DNA from: Chloroflexota bacterium
GTDB lineage: Bacteria > Chloroflexota > Anaerolineae > UBA4142
Direction of reading: 5' to 3'
NCBI GenBank assembly: GCA_023380675.1
Contig: JAMCRS010000115.1
Span: forward strand, 8,205 to 17,491
DNA: 9,287 nucleotides
How positions within the stretch are numbered: position 1 is the first letter of the stretch; each line of letters opens with the position of its first letter. Positions 1 to 5,951 of this stretch are shown piece after piece. The position numbers and the translations under genes were made by a program. A model generated the notes under the pieces. It was not told the DNA's origin. It was given only the letters and a program-made list of their open reading frames with translations, and ran no database searches.

Positions 1-765
1 GGCGGCGCTGATGGACAGGCGCGGGTCGACGACGACGAGCTTGCCGCGCTCAGTCGTCCCGCGCCGCAGAAAACCAGCCCCCGACAAGTTGGAAAGAAGG
101 TGTCGGCTCGATTCGAGCACGCTCCCGCCGAACGAAATGACATAGCGTGTCTGCTCAAGTTGGTAGACCGGCAATCCGTTGATTCCCTGCGTCAAATACG
201 TCGCCAACCGAACAGCGTGCGTGTCCGGGTTTTCCATCCGGATCTCGTTCGGCGAACCGTACGCCGCAAGTAGGCGCTGCACGATGTTTCGCATCTGTCC
301 GTGCGTCTCGCTGTACAGGAGTGCGACGGTGTGCGCCAGATCGTGCTCTCGCAAATCGCGCAGCTTGGCTGCCGCGAGCCCGAGCGCTTCGTCCCAGGAA
401 AGCGGGGCCCACCCGGCGGAGCGGGTCCTGCGCGTCATCGGTCCCTTGAGTCGCTCCGGGCTGTAGATGACTTCGAGCGAGGTTTGACCCTTGGGGCAGC
501 AAACGCCCTGATTGACCGGGTGGAGCGAATTGCCTTCGAGCTTGACCGCTCTGCCGTCCACGACGCGCACGTCCAATCCGCACGCGGACGGACACATCGT
601 GCAGATACTCGGGACGACGTTTTCCACCGGCGCCGCTGGCCCAGTCGTCGCGACGAATGCCGGGTCGAGGCTCGGCCGCGTCAGCGCAGCCGACGCCAGC
701 GCGCCGGCAGTCACAGTGACAGCCCCATATCTCAAGAACTCGCGGCGAGTGATGGCAACCGACAT
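1..765 (-). CDS. Molybdopterin-oxidoreductase family (CISM) catalytic-type subunit, Tat-exported, 3' end beyond window
   Basis: N-terminal 255 residues of a complex iron-sulfur molybdoenzyme family protein; no stop before the window edge. A Tat signal is visible at residues 6-15 (TRREFLRYGA), followed by an Ala-rich segment, so the protein is probably periplasmic. A [4Fe-4S] site follows: Cys55, Cys58, Cys62 and Cys90 (ICTMC, then CPKG), as in PsrA/PhsA-type proteins. The segment KLVVVDPRLS near the edge is typical of the cofactor-binding fold. There is no cysteine after Cys90 in the visible part, so the usual Mo-ligand cysteine is missing. That resembles non-catalytic members such as QrcB or ActB, but Asp or another ligand is possible. 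Start ATG at 765 is preferred to ATG 786 because AAGGA precedes it by 10 nt and it puts the Tat motif close to the N-terminus. It begins 4 nt after the upstream cytochrome gene, so it is part of the same operon. Family confidence is high; the exact role is inferred. Confidence 0.85.
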   Translation of the reverse strand, partial: MSVAITRREFLRYGAVTVTAGALASAALTRPSLDPAFVATTGPAAPVENVVPSICTMCPSACGLDVRVVDGRAVKLEGNSLHPVNQGVCCPKGQTSLEVIYSPERLKGPMTRRTRSAGWAPLSWDEALGLAAAKLRDLREHDLAHTVALLYSETHGQMRNIVQRLLAAYGSPNEIRMENPDTHAVRLATYLTQGINGLPVYQLEQTRYVISFGGSVLESSRHLLSNLSGAGFLRRGTTERGKLVVVDPRLSISAA

Positions 766-769
766 CGAT

Positions 770-1129
770 TCAATTTCCTTCGCCATGAAGCAATATGTCG
801 AGGAGACGGGCGAGCTTGGCCGGGTGCGCGGCGAGGAGCGACGGAGCCGCGACAGAGTCCGGCGGCGCTTTGTACGCGCGCGTGTTCGACGGAAGCGTTA
901 TCCCGAGAATCTGCAGGGCTTGGGCGGTCGAAGGTACGACCGCCGGCCGGTCGCTCGCGACCCAGGCCTGACCGCGAATGTTGCGCATCCCGCCCCCGGC
1001 CGGACTGACGTGACACGACGCGCACGGCTCGCCGACCCGCGCGGCATACTCTGGCATCGCCTGAGCCGGCGATGCCGCAAAGATGACGAGCACGATGCCG
1101 GCTAATAGGACCGGATAAAGATAGCGCAT
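770..1129 (-). CDS. Small monohaem c-type cytochrome, exported
   Basis: A 119-residue protein with a Sec signal peptide (hydrophobic residues 5-20, likely cleavage after ASPAQA at 19-24) and a single haem c site, Cys36-x2-Cys39-His40 (CASCH). The haem site is followed by VSPAGGGMRN. Small exported cytochromes with a Gly-rich stretch after the haem motif are known, and Met48 could be the distal ligand (inference). The rest is Ala/Pro-rich with no second haem site. It is presumably a periplasmic electron carrier between the Rieske protein encoded before it and the molybdopterin-family subunit encoded 4 nt after it. GGAG lies 5 nt before the ATG. It is not a standard Dsr subunit and I assign no symbol. 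Confidence 0.8.
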   Translation of the reverse strand: MRYLYPVLLAGIVLVIFAASPAQAMPEYAARVGEPCASCHVSPAGGGMRNIRGQAWVASDRPAVVPSTAQALQILGITLPSNTRAYKAPPDSVAAPSLLAAHPAKLARLLDILLHGEGN

Positions 1130-1144
1130 GAGATCTCCAACAGG

Positions 1145-1654
1145 TCAGGCCCGCGGTTTTAGCCCTCGGTTCACTCGACTTGTACGCCGGACGGCGATTC
1201 GGCTTAGAACGTGTCGCCGACGAGGATCTGGTCCCCCTGGACCTTGACCGAAAGCCTCGGTAGTTGTAACGGAGTCTAGAGGTAACGGAGGCGGACCCGA
1301 GATGACATCCCCAAACTGGTCGAACTTGCCATCGTGGCAAGGGCATTGGAATTCCTGGTTGGCTTCGTCCCATTGGACCGTGCAGCCCAGGTGCGTGCAA
1401 ATGAGTGAAAGCGCCAGGACTCCATCCTGACTTCGAGTCACGCGGGCCGGCGCACCGGCGTAGGTGACGGTCTTGGAGGCGCCCACAGACAAGTCGCTCA
1501 AAGCGATCTGGACCGGCTTGGCACTGGCCGGCTGGGCTGGCGGAAAAAGTATCGACTGCACGAGTGTCCCGGCCCAGGCCGCCGCAATACCTGCAAAACC
1601 CGTGCGTCTCGCTGTACGCCGCGAGACGAACACGGAAGGCTTGGCCTCTTTCAT
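1145..1654 (-). CDS. Rieske [2Fe-2S] protein with frameshifted C-terminus
   Basis: The first 120 residues are a clear Rieske protein. An Arg-rich, Tat-like N-terminus with a hydrophobic anchor (about residues 19-37) is followed by the cluster-binding loops CTHLGC (86-91) and CPCH (104-107). Cluster ligands are Cys86, His88, Cys104 and His107; Cys91 and Cys106 form the usual disulfide. After the conserved SGPPP turn (119-123) the reading frame runs into an Arg-rich tail with no Rieske character, ending at 1145. The expected Rieske ending (LSVKVQGDQILVGDTF then TAA at 1204-1206) is present in the neighbouring frame. A 16-bp duplication at 1266-1290 separates the two; without it the gene would encode 144 residues. 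GAGGA lies 6 nt before the ATG. The gene follows the DsrJ-like gene by 9 nt, where standard operons carry dsrO. It may be a broken gene or a strain variant. Confidence 0.85.
   Translation of the reverse strand: MKEAKPSVFVSRRTARRTGFAGIAAAWAGTLVQSILFPPAQPASAKPVQIALSDLSVGASKTVTYAGAPARVTRSQDGVLALSLICTHLGCTVQWDEANQEFQCPCHDGKFDQFGDVISGPPPLPLDSVTTTEAFGQGPGGPDPRRRHVLSRIAVRRTSRVNRGLKPRA
1266..1290. repeat. 9-bp direct repeat with 7-bp spacer inside the Rieske gene (frameshifting 16-bp duplication)
   Basis: On the plus strand GTAACGGAG occurs at 1266-1274 and again at 1282-1290, separated by TCTAGAG. Removing one 16-bp unit rejoins the N-terminal Rieske frame to the canonical C-terminal frame (PPPLQLPRLSVKVQGD). 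This looks like a short duplication or the scar left after excision of an insertion element that made a 9-bp target duplication. An assembly error in mixed strains is also possible. Confidence 0.85.
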
Positions 1655-1663
1655 TTCAATTCC

Positions 1664-1972
1664 TCACGGCGACGGCGTCGCGATGGCACGGACGCCGACG
1701 TACGAATGGCAGTTGTTGCACGATGTCGCCGCGTCGTGGCAGCTCAGGCAGCCCGCTTCGGTGAAATCGCCTTCGTTGATCATGTCCATGTGGTGCGTCC
1801 GCCACCATTCGATCGGGCTGTGGTACGGCGGTGCGACGAGCCGCGAGTCTATCTTCACCGAAAGGGGCCCGGCCCCGTCCTTCGCCGGCTCCGGCACCCA
1901 TTGGGGCTGAGCGAACGCGAGAACCGCAAAGGCGATCAGAAGAAGAATAACAAATACGAGTAGGGTTCGCAT
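1664..1972 (-). CDS. dsrJ: DsrJ-like dihaem cytochrome c
   Basis: A 102-residue protein placed directly after dsrK, where DsrJ is expected. Residues 4-22 form an uncleaved anchor or signal peptide. Two haem c sites are visible: Cys75-x2-Cys78-His79 (CLSCH) and Cys85-x2-Cys88-His89 (CNNCH). The segment around residues 57-64 (WRTHHMDM) supplies likely distal ligands. Known DsrJ proteins are trihaem, about 130-150 residues, and carry a third CxxCH near the C-terminus. Here the chain stops soon after the second site (YVGVRAIATPSP), and no further CxxCH occurs in other frames before the Rieske gene. The expected role is periplasmic electron transfer in the DsrMKJ membrane complex. The spacer of 72 nt from dsrK carries nothing I recognise; a weak GAGTG precedes the ATG. 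The cytochrome assignment is firm; the DsrJ name rests on position and partial similarity. Confidence 0.75.
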   Translation of the reverse strand: MRTLLVFVILLLIAFAVLAFAQPQWVPEPAKDGAGPLSVKIDSRLVAPPYHSPIEWWRTHHMDMINEGDFTEAGCLSCHDAATSCNNCHSYVGVRAIATPSP

Positions 1973-2044
1973 GGGTCACTCTGGACAGTTCTAGGCGAGA
2001 GCCAGGGGGCGAAAGAGCGACAAAGAATCCAATACCCTTTGCCG

Positions 2045-3445
2045 TTAGAGCACGAGTGCTTTGCCGAGCAGCTCGTGCACTCCCCCCACTTCGCAGTCGA
2101 CTTTCCAGTGCTTCATTACCTCGGGCAATTGCGCCTTGCAAATCGCGCAAGGGGTGGAGAGGAAATTCGCGCCGGTCTCGCGACATGCTTCCGCGCGAGG
2201 TTTGCCGCCCGCCATCCGGACCGGCATGATCTCGTCGGTGAGCAAACCGCCGCCGGCACCGCAGCAGAACGTGCGCTCGCGGATCGTGTCCGCGCGCATT
2301 TCGACGAATTTGTTGCAGCAGGCGCGCAAAATCTCGCGCGGCTCTTCAAGCAGCTGCCCGGCCCTGGCCGGATTACACGGATCGTGATACGTCACGAGCA
2401 CGTCGTCGTTCGCGGACTTGTCCAGCTTGAACGCCCCGCGCTTGAGCAAGCGGGCCGTGTACTGGCAGATGTGGACGGGATGCGGCACCTCTAAGAAGTC
2501 GAGCGGTCCATTGAGCGTATCGGTGAGGATCCCGGCGCGCCAGGCGTGCCCGCACTCGCCCCAGATCACTTGTTTCACTTTCAAATGCCGCGCGGCATCC
2601 ACGATCCGTTTGTTTACTTTCTTTAGATTGAAAAAGTCCAGGAACAGACCAAAGTTGCCGCCTTCGTTCGCATACGTGCTCGTCGTCCAAGATGCGCCGA
2701 GGGCGTGGAACATCTTGGCGTACCCCATCATCGTGTTCGTGTTCGCAAAGTTGTCGGCGGATGGAACCACCAGCAGGATCTCGGCGCCTTCCACGTCGAC
2801 TGGCAATTTGATGTCCTTGCCGGTCTCTTCTTTCAACTCTTCTTCGAGGAACTGGCAATTGTCGATCCACGCGGCCGGCGGAATCCCCAGGTTATTGCCG
2901 GTCTGGTAGCACTTGGCGACCACTTCGGTGACGTATTTTGTAGTGACGCCGATCGACGCCATGATCTGACGTGCCGCCATCGTGATCTCTGCGGTATCGA
3001 CCCCGAAGGGACAAAAGACCGAACAGCGGCGGCACTCGGAACACTGGTAAAAGTACGTGTACCATTTGCGAAGCATCGCCTCGTCGAAATCGTACGCCTC
3101 CACGGCCGCGCCCAGGAGCCGACCCTCCGGCGTGAAGTAGCGTCGGTAAACCGACCGCATGAGCTCGGCTCGCGCGACCGGCATGTTGTTCGGGTCGCCG
3201 CTGCCCAGGTAGAACTGGCACTTGTCGGCGCAGGAGCCGCAGCGCACGCAAATGTCCATATAGACCTGGAGCGATTTGTATTCCCGGAGCAACTCGGCGA
3301 ATTTCTCAATCGCCTTGTGTTGCCAGTCAGGTACGCGCGCCAGCGGCAAATTGATCCATTTCAGGTCCTTTTCCTTGGCGGCATAGCACACCTGGTTGGC
3401 GAACGCGTTCTCTTTCAGATCGGGCACCGGAATTACAGACGACAT
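2045..3445 (-). CDS. dsrK: DsrK, HdrD-like catalytic subunit of the DsrMKJ complex
   Basis: A 466-residue cytoplasmic iron-sulfur protein that reduces the DsrC trisulfide. Two ferredoxin [4Fe-4S] sites are visible: Cys66/69/72/76 (CVRCGSCADKC) and Cys135/138/141/145 (CSECRRCSVFC). A C-terminal CCG domain like that of HdrD/HdrB follows, with Cys357 (DPCN), Cys376-377, Cys394-395 (FCCG) and Cys433/436 (CAIC). This is the likely noncubane [4Fe-4S] centre that handles the disulfide-type substrate. Cys298 and Cys327 form a degenerate first CCG half. The ATG at 3445 is chosen over an in-frame GTG at 3469 because GGAG precedes it by 5 nt and it lies 2 nt after the dsrM stop, whereas the GTG would overlap dsrM. 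Translation is probably coupled to dsrM. Confidence 0.95.
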   Translation of the reverse strand: MSSVIPVPDLKENAFANQVCYAAKEKDLKWINLPLARVPDWQHKAIEKFAELLREYKSLQVYMDICVRCGSCADKCQFYLGSGDPNNMPVARAELMRSVYRRYFTPEGRLLGAAVEAYDFDEAMLRKWYTYFYQCSECRRCSVFCPFGVDTAEITMAARQIMASIGVTTKYVTEVVAKCYQTGNNLGIPPAAWIDNCQFLEEELKEETGKDIKLPVDVEGAEILLVVPSADNFANTNTMMGYAKMFHALGASWTTSTYANEGGNFGLFLDFFNLKKVNKRIVDAARHLKVKQVIWGECGHAWRAGILTDTLNGPLDFLEVPHPVHICQYTARLLKRGAFKLDKSANDDVLVTYHDPCNPARAGQLLEEPREILRACCNKFVEMRADTIRERTFCCGAGGGLLTDEIMPVRMAGGKPRAEACRETGANFLSTPCAICKAQLPEVMKHWKVDCEVGGVHELLGKALVL

Positions 3446-3447
3446 GC

Positions 3448-4194
3448 CTACTCCACTGGATAGTCCCACGGATTGACGTAGCGTCGTTCGAGCGTCTTGT
3501 AAGGCTGATAGCGCGTCGGGCTGAAGAAAATCCCGCCTGCGTGCATCAGCTTGCTGAATGGGAAATAGAGCATGAGCGCAAGCACGAGCAGGAAATGGAC
3601 CAAAAAAACCGGCTGGGCTGGCGGAGCGACCGGCCGAAAGGTCAGCAGTCCCATGACAAAGGCCTTGACGTCGACGAGGTAAACGTGGGCCGCGAACTTT
3701 AGCAGAATGCCAGATCCGGCGATGAGCGCGAGCAGGATCAGCACGCTATAGTCGGGGATGCCGGAGACGAACAGCGTGCGTTTGAGCGCCAGCCGCCGCC
3801 AAAACAAGTAGAGGAGCGGGACCGGGAACAGGTACCCCGCATACAGGCCGAGCGTCTGAGCGCCGACGACCAAGCCAGGGACCGGGTAGAGAAAATAGCG
3901 CAGATGACTGAACAGCAGCAGACCCAACGTCGCGTGAAACAGCCACGCGCCGGCCCAGAGCGGCTTGTCGTACCGCGCGAGGTTCTGGAACAGCACCACG
4001 TCGCCGGCGACTCGCGCGACCGAGCCCGCGGCAGTCGTCGGAGCCGGCGTGGCCGCGATGGGCAGCGGCGCGGGAGTGCTCATGTACAGATAGATACGGT
4101 AAACTATGCCGACGACGAATAGGAATCCGACGGCATACGCCAGTCCGATCAACGCTCCCGAGCCCAGGTTCCACAACGCAGTGCTAGTATCCAT
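3448..4194 (-). CDS. dsrM: DsrM, NarI-like di-haem b membrane subunit
   Basis: A 248-residue membrane protein of the NarI-like cytochrome b type. It oxidises menaquinol and passes electrons to DsrK. About five to six membrane segments are visible: roughly 12-38, 80-105, 107-131, 149-165, 173-187 and 195-215. Candidate haem b ligands are His87 and His97 in one helix (FHATLGLLLFSH), and His200 and His218 in the last helix region, the usual pairing in this family. The frame stays open upstream to 4257, but those extra 21 residues (MTRDAWRDPSPSP...) are the translated tandem repeat lying after dsrC. ATG 4194 is the natural start: it follows GAGGAG (spacing about 3-4 nt) and begins just before the first hydrophobic helix. 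Confidence 0.93.
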   Translation of the reverse strand: MDTSTALWNLGSGALIGLAYAVGFLFVVGIVYRIYLYMSTPAPLPIAATPAPTTAAGSVARVAGDVVLFQNLARYDKPLWAGAWLFHATLGLLLFSHLRYFLYPVPGLVVGAQTLGLYAGYLFPVPLLYLFWRRLALKRTLFVSGIPDYSVLILLALIAGSGILLKFAAHVYLVDVKAFVMGLLTFRPVAPPAQPVFLVHFLLVLALMLYFPFSKLMHAGGIFFSPTRYQPYKTLERRYVNPWDYPVE

Positions 4195-4204
4195 GCGCTC
4201 CTCG

Positions 4205-4259
4205 GCGTGGCGAGTGACGGGTGACGGCGACGGGTCGCGCCACGCGTCACGGGTCACGG
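4205..4259. repeat. Tandem/inverted repeat cluster between dsrC and dsrM
   Basis: The 66-nt gap carries GTGACGG twice in tandem (4214-4227) and its near mirror GTCACGG twice in tandem (4246-4259), so the halves pair with 10 of 12 matches. A second perfect inverted pair overlaps it: GCGTGGCG (4205-4212) with CGCCACGC (4238-4245). The RNA can form competing hairpins. There is no U-run, so it is not a standard terminator. It could tune dsrM expression relative to dsrC, stabilise the dsrC transcript end, or be a dispersed intergenic repeat. Confidence 0.75.
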
Positions 4260-4260
4260 T

Positions 4261-4581
4261 CTATACGCAGCCGGTCGGTTTAGGCAAACCGGCGATCTTG
4301 CAGGCCCCTTTGGCAGGCCCGCTGGGAAAGAGCTCGTAAATGTACTTGAGCTGAAAGCCAGTCTCTTTGCACAACTTGCGGATCATGGGCGCGACGCCGA
4401 ATTGCTGGTAATAGCCGCGCAGATAATTGATGACCTTCCAGTGCTCGGGCGTCAGTTCAGTCAATTCCTCTTCGCTCTTGGCGATGGCCTTTGCAAGGTC
4501 CTCGCTCCATTTATCGGGTTCCTGTATGAACCCGTCTTCGTCGACTTCGACTTCCTTGTCTTCCCATTTATACATGCTCAT
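4261..4581 (-). CDS. dsrC: DsrC, sulfur-carrying substrate protein of DsrAB
   Basis: A 106-residue member of the DsrC/TusE family. DsrC receives the sulfite-derived sulfur from DsrAB and becomes a trisulfide, which DsrMK reduces. The C-terminal arm has both required cysteines: Cys94 and the penultimate Cys105, ten residues apart (KGACKIAGLPKPTGCV), the pattern of true DsrC rather than TusE-type or regulatory homologues with one Cys. Family features include the acidic start (DEDGF), EHW at 46-48 and the PSGPAKGACKIAGL segment. GGAGGT lies about 6 nt before the ATG. Placement between dsrD and dsrM is less standard than a distant dsrC locus, but fits co-expression of substrate protein and enzymes. 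It is set off on both sides by palindromic repeats, which may allow separate dosage control because DsrC is usually needed in excess. Confidence 0.97.
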   Translation of the reverse strand: MSMYKWEDKEVEVDEDGFIQEPDKWSEDLAKAIAKSEEELTELTPEHWKVINYLRGYYQQFGVAPMIRKLCKETGFQLKYIYELFPSGPAKGACKIAGLPKPTGCV

Positions 4582-4602
4582 TCGGTACCTCCACCTGAAT
4601 TG

Positions 4603-4667
4603 CCGGCCTATGGGTAGGCAGGCCGCTCGCCTGCCTACCCGGGTCCAGCCTGAGACGAACCGGCCTA
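4603..4667. repeat. Palindrome flanked by an 8-bp direct repeat between dsrD and dsrC
   Basis: A perfect 11-bp inverted repeat, GGGTAGGCAGG (4612-4622) and CCTGCCTACCC (4630-4640), is separated by 7 nt (CCGCTCG; one more C-G pair can close the loop). The direct repeat CCGGCCTA occurs at 4603-4610 and 4660-4667; the second copy includes the dsrD stop codon. No U-run follows on the minus strand, so it is more likely an RNA-stability hairpin or a small mobile palindromic element with a target duplication than a terminator. Confidence 0.8.
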
Positions 4668-4886
4668 GCCTTGGGGTGTATCGTCGGGAAGCTTGATAAA
4701 CGTAGCCCCGCCAAACGAGGTGAACTCGAGCGTGCCGGACTTGACCAGGTCGGATATAGCTTTTTTAGCAGCCGCGTGTTCGATGTGCAGTCCGTTGGCA
4801 ACATCGCGACTCGTCATCATCTTCTTCTTTTGTTTGAAGAACTCTACGATTTGCGCGGCGAGCTCCGCGCTGCCTTGGTCTGCCAT
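4665..4886 (-). CDS. dsrD: DsrD, winged-helix activator of DsrAB
   Basis: A 73-residue protein directly after dsrB, the usual dsrD place. The sequence fits the winged-helix DsrD fold: helix 1 (AAQIVEFFKQKKK), helix 2 (SRDVANGL), helix 3 (AAKKAISDLVKSGTLEF) and a beta wing (SFGGATFIKL). It aligns by eye with Desulfovibrio DsrD, especially in the VKK-x8-10-LEY...G-x-T region, and is a few residues shorter than the usual 75-80. DsrD increases sulfite reductase activity in vitro and is largely confined to organisms using Dsr reductively, so it helps assign direction. ATG 4886 lies 3 nt after the dsrB stop, with AGGTGG overlapping the dsrB end, so translation is coupled. The similarity is modest; a generic small winged-helix protein is the alternative. 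Confidence 0.85.
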   Translation of the reverse strand: MADQGSAELAAQIVEFFKQKKKMMTSRDVANGLHIEHAAAKKAISDLVKSGTLEFTSFGGATFIKLPDDTPQG

Positions 4887-4889
4887 GGT

Positions 4890-5951
4890 TTACCACCTGA
4901 AGGCCGGTGTGCTTCGGTACGTCTCCGTCGCCAGCGTATAGTCGTCGATCAACTGGGCCTTGAACGGAATTCCGGTCAGCTCGAAGAAGCGGTCCCAGCC
5001 GACGCGTTCGATCCATTCGCCCATCCGCTCGTGCTTGTGGGCGTGCTGCGCCCAGACTTCCACGATATTCTTGACAGAGTCGACGACTTCGGGCCAGCGC
5101 GGCGGATGATTGGGCAGGTACGGGATCGCGAGCCGCGACATCATCGGCGCGGTCCGGGCGCTCGACACCTTGCCGCCCACCCAGATGGAGACGCCGTCTC
5201 CCTCGGGGTCGGCCAGCGGCATGCCCGGGCACATGGTGTAGCAGTTTCCGCAGTACATGCACTTGTCTTCGTTGACGGTCAAGCTCTTGTTTGGCGGGTC
5301 CGGCCGGATCGCGCCGGTGGGGCAGGCGGCGATCACGTTCGGGATTTCGCATTTGGCGCGGATCACGTCGTGGTTCGGCTTGGGCGGCAAGCGGTGCATC
5401 CCCAGGATCGCGATGTCGGAGCAGTGGACCGCGCCGCACATGTTCAGGCAGCAGGCCAGCGAGATGCGGCAGTACGCCGGCAGCTTCCACGTCCCGAAAT
5501 AGTCGAACAATTCGTCCATCACCGCCTTGACGATGCCGGACGCGTCCGTCGCCGGCGTGTGGCAGTGAATCCAGCCCTGGGTGTGAACGATGTTGGTGAT
5601 CGAAGGCCCGGTCCCGCCGACGGGATAACCCTTGGTCTTGAGCGCCGCGATCAGCGGCTCGACCTTGGCTTTGTCCGAGACCAGAAACTCGAGGTTGTGC
5701 CGGCTCGTAAACCGCAGATATCCCTCGCAGTACTTGTCGGCCAGTTCGCAAATCTCCCGAACGTGGTCCGTGCTCAACAGCCGTTCCGAACCGACGCGCA
5801 CCGTGTACAGCTCGTCGCCGGACTCGCCGACGTGCTTGAGCAAGCCGGGCTTGACGCGCTCATGGTACTTCCACTTGCCATAGTTCTTTTGAATGACGGG
5901 TGGAAGCAGCGTATGAAAATCGGGGGGGCCGAAATCGGTTCGCGCGCTCAT
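4890..5951 (-). CDS. dsrB: DsrB, dissimilatory sulfite reductase beta subunit
   Basis: A 353-residue catalytic subunit of DsrAB, which reduces sulfite at a coupled sirohaem-[4Fe-4S] site and loads sulfur onto DsrC in the cytoplasm. The coupled-cluster ligands are Cys130 (WIHC), Cys167, Cys168 and Cys172 (CCLNMC), with the 37-residue gap seen in the Desulfovibrio enzyme. The inserted ferredoxin domain has Cys210 (AACPTGAI) and Cys231/234/237 (CMYCGNC), with Cys241 next to it. Substrate-pocket basic residues are likely in RVGSERLLS and FTSRHNLEF (51-90). Length is normal (about 350-385). The start codon overlaps the dsrA stop by 4 bp (ATGA), so the two subunits are coupled and made in equal amounts. 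No frameshift or missing ligand is visible. Confidence 0.98.
   Translation of the reverse strand: MSARTDFGPPDFHTLLPPVIQKNYGKWKYHERVKPGLLKHVGESGDELYTVRVGSERLLSTDHVREICELADKYCEGYLRFTSRHNLEFLVSDKAKVEPLIAALKTKGYPVGGTGPSITNIVHTQGWIHCHTPATDASGIVKAVMDELFDYFGTWKLPAYCRISLACCLNMCGAVHCSDIAILGMHRLPPKPNHDVIRAKCEIPNVIAACPTGAIRPDPPNKSLTVNEDKCMYCGNCYTMCPGMPLADPEGDGVSIWVGGKVSSARTAPMMSRLAIPYLPNHPPRWPEVVDSVKNIVEVWAQHAHKHERMGEWIERVGWDRFFELTGIPFKAQLIDDYTLATETYRSTPAFRW

Noticed and set aside
2705..3463. Long plus-strand reading frames opposite dsrK, dsrB and dsrA
   Set aside because: They are antisense shadows of GC-rich, well-recognised genes and have no domain character.
3446..3469. Longer DsrK beginning at GTG 3469
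   Set aside because: It would overlap dsrM; ATG 3445 has GGAG 5 nt upstream and sits just after the dsrM stop.
3609..3625. 17-bp exact repeat shared with 1528-1544
   Set aside because: Both copies encode the same PPAQP peptide in the same frame (DsrM and Rieske), so biased codon use explains it.
4195..4257. Longer DsrM beginning at 4257
   Set aside because: The extra 21 residues are translated from the tandem repeat; ATG 4194 has a ribosome site and begins at the first helix.
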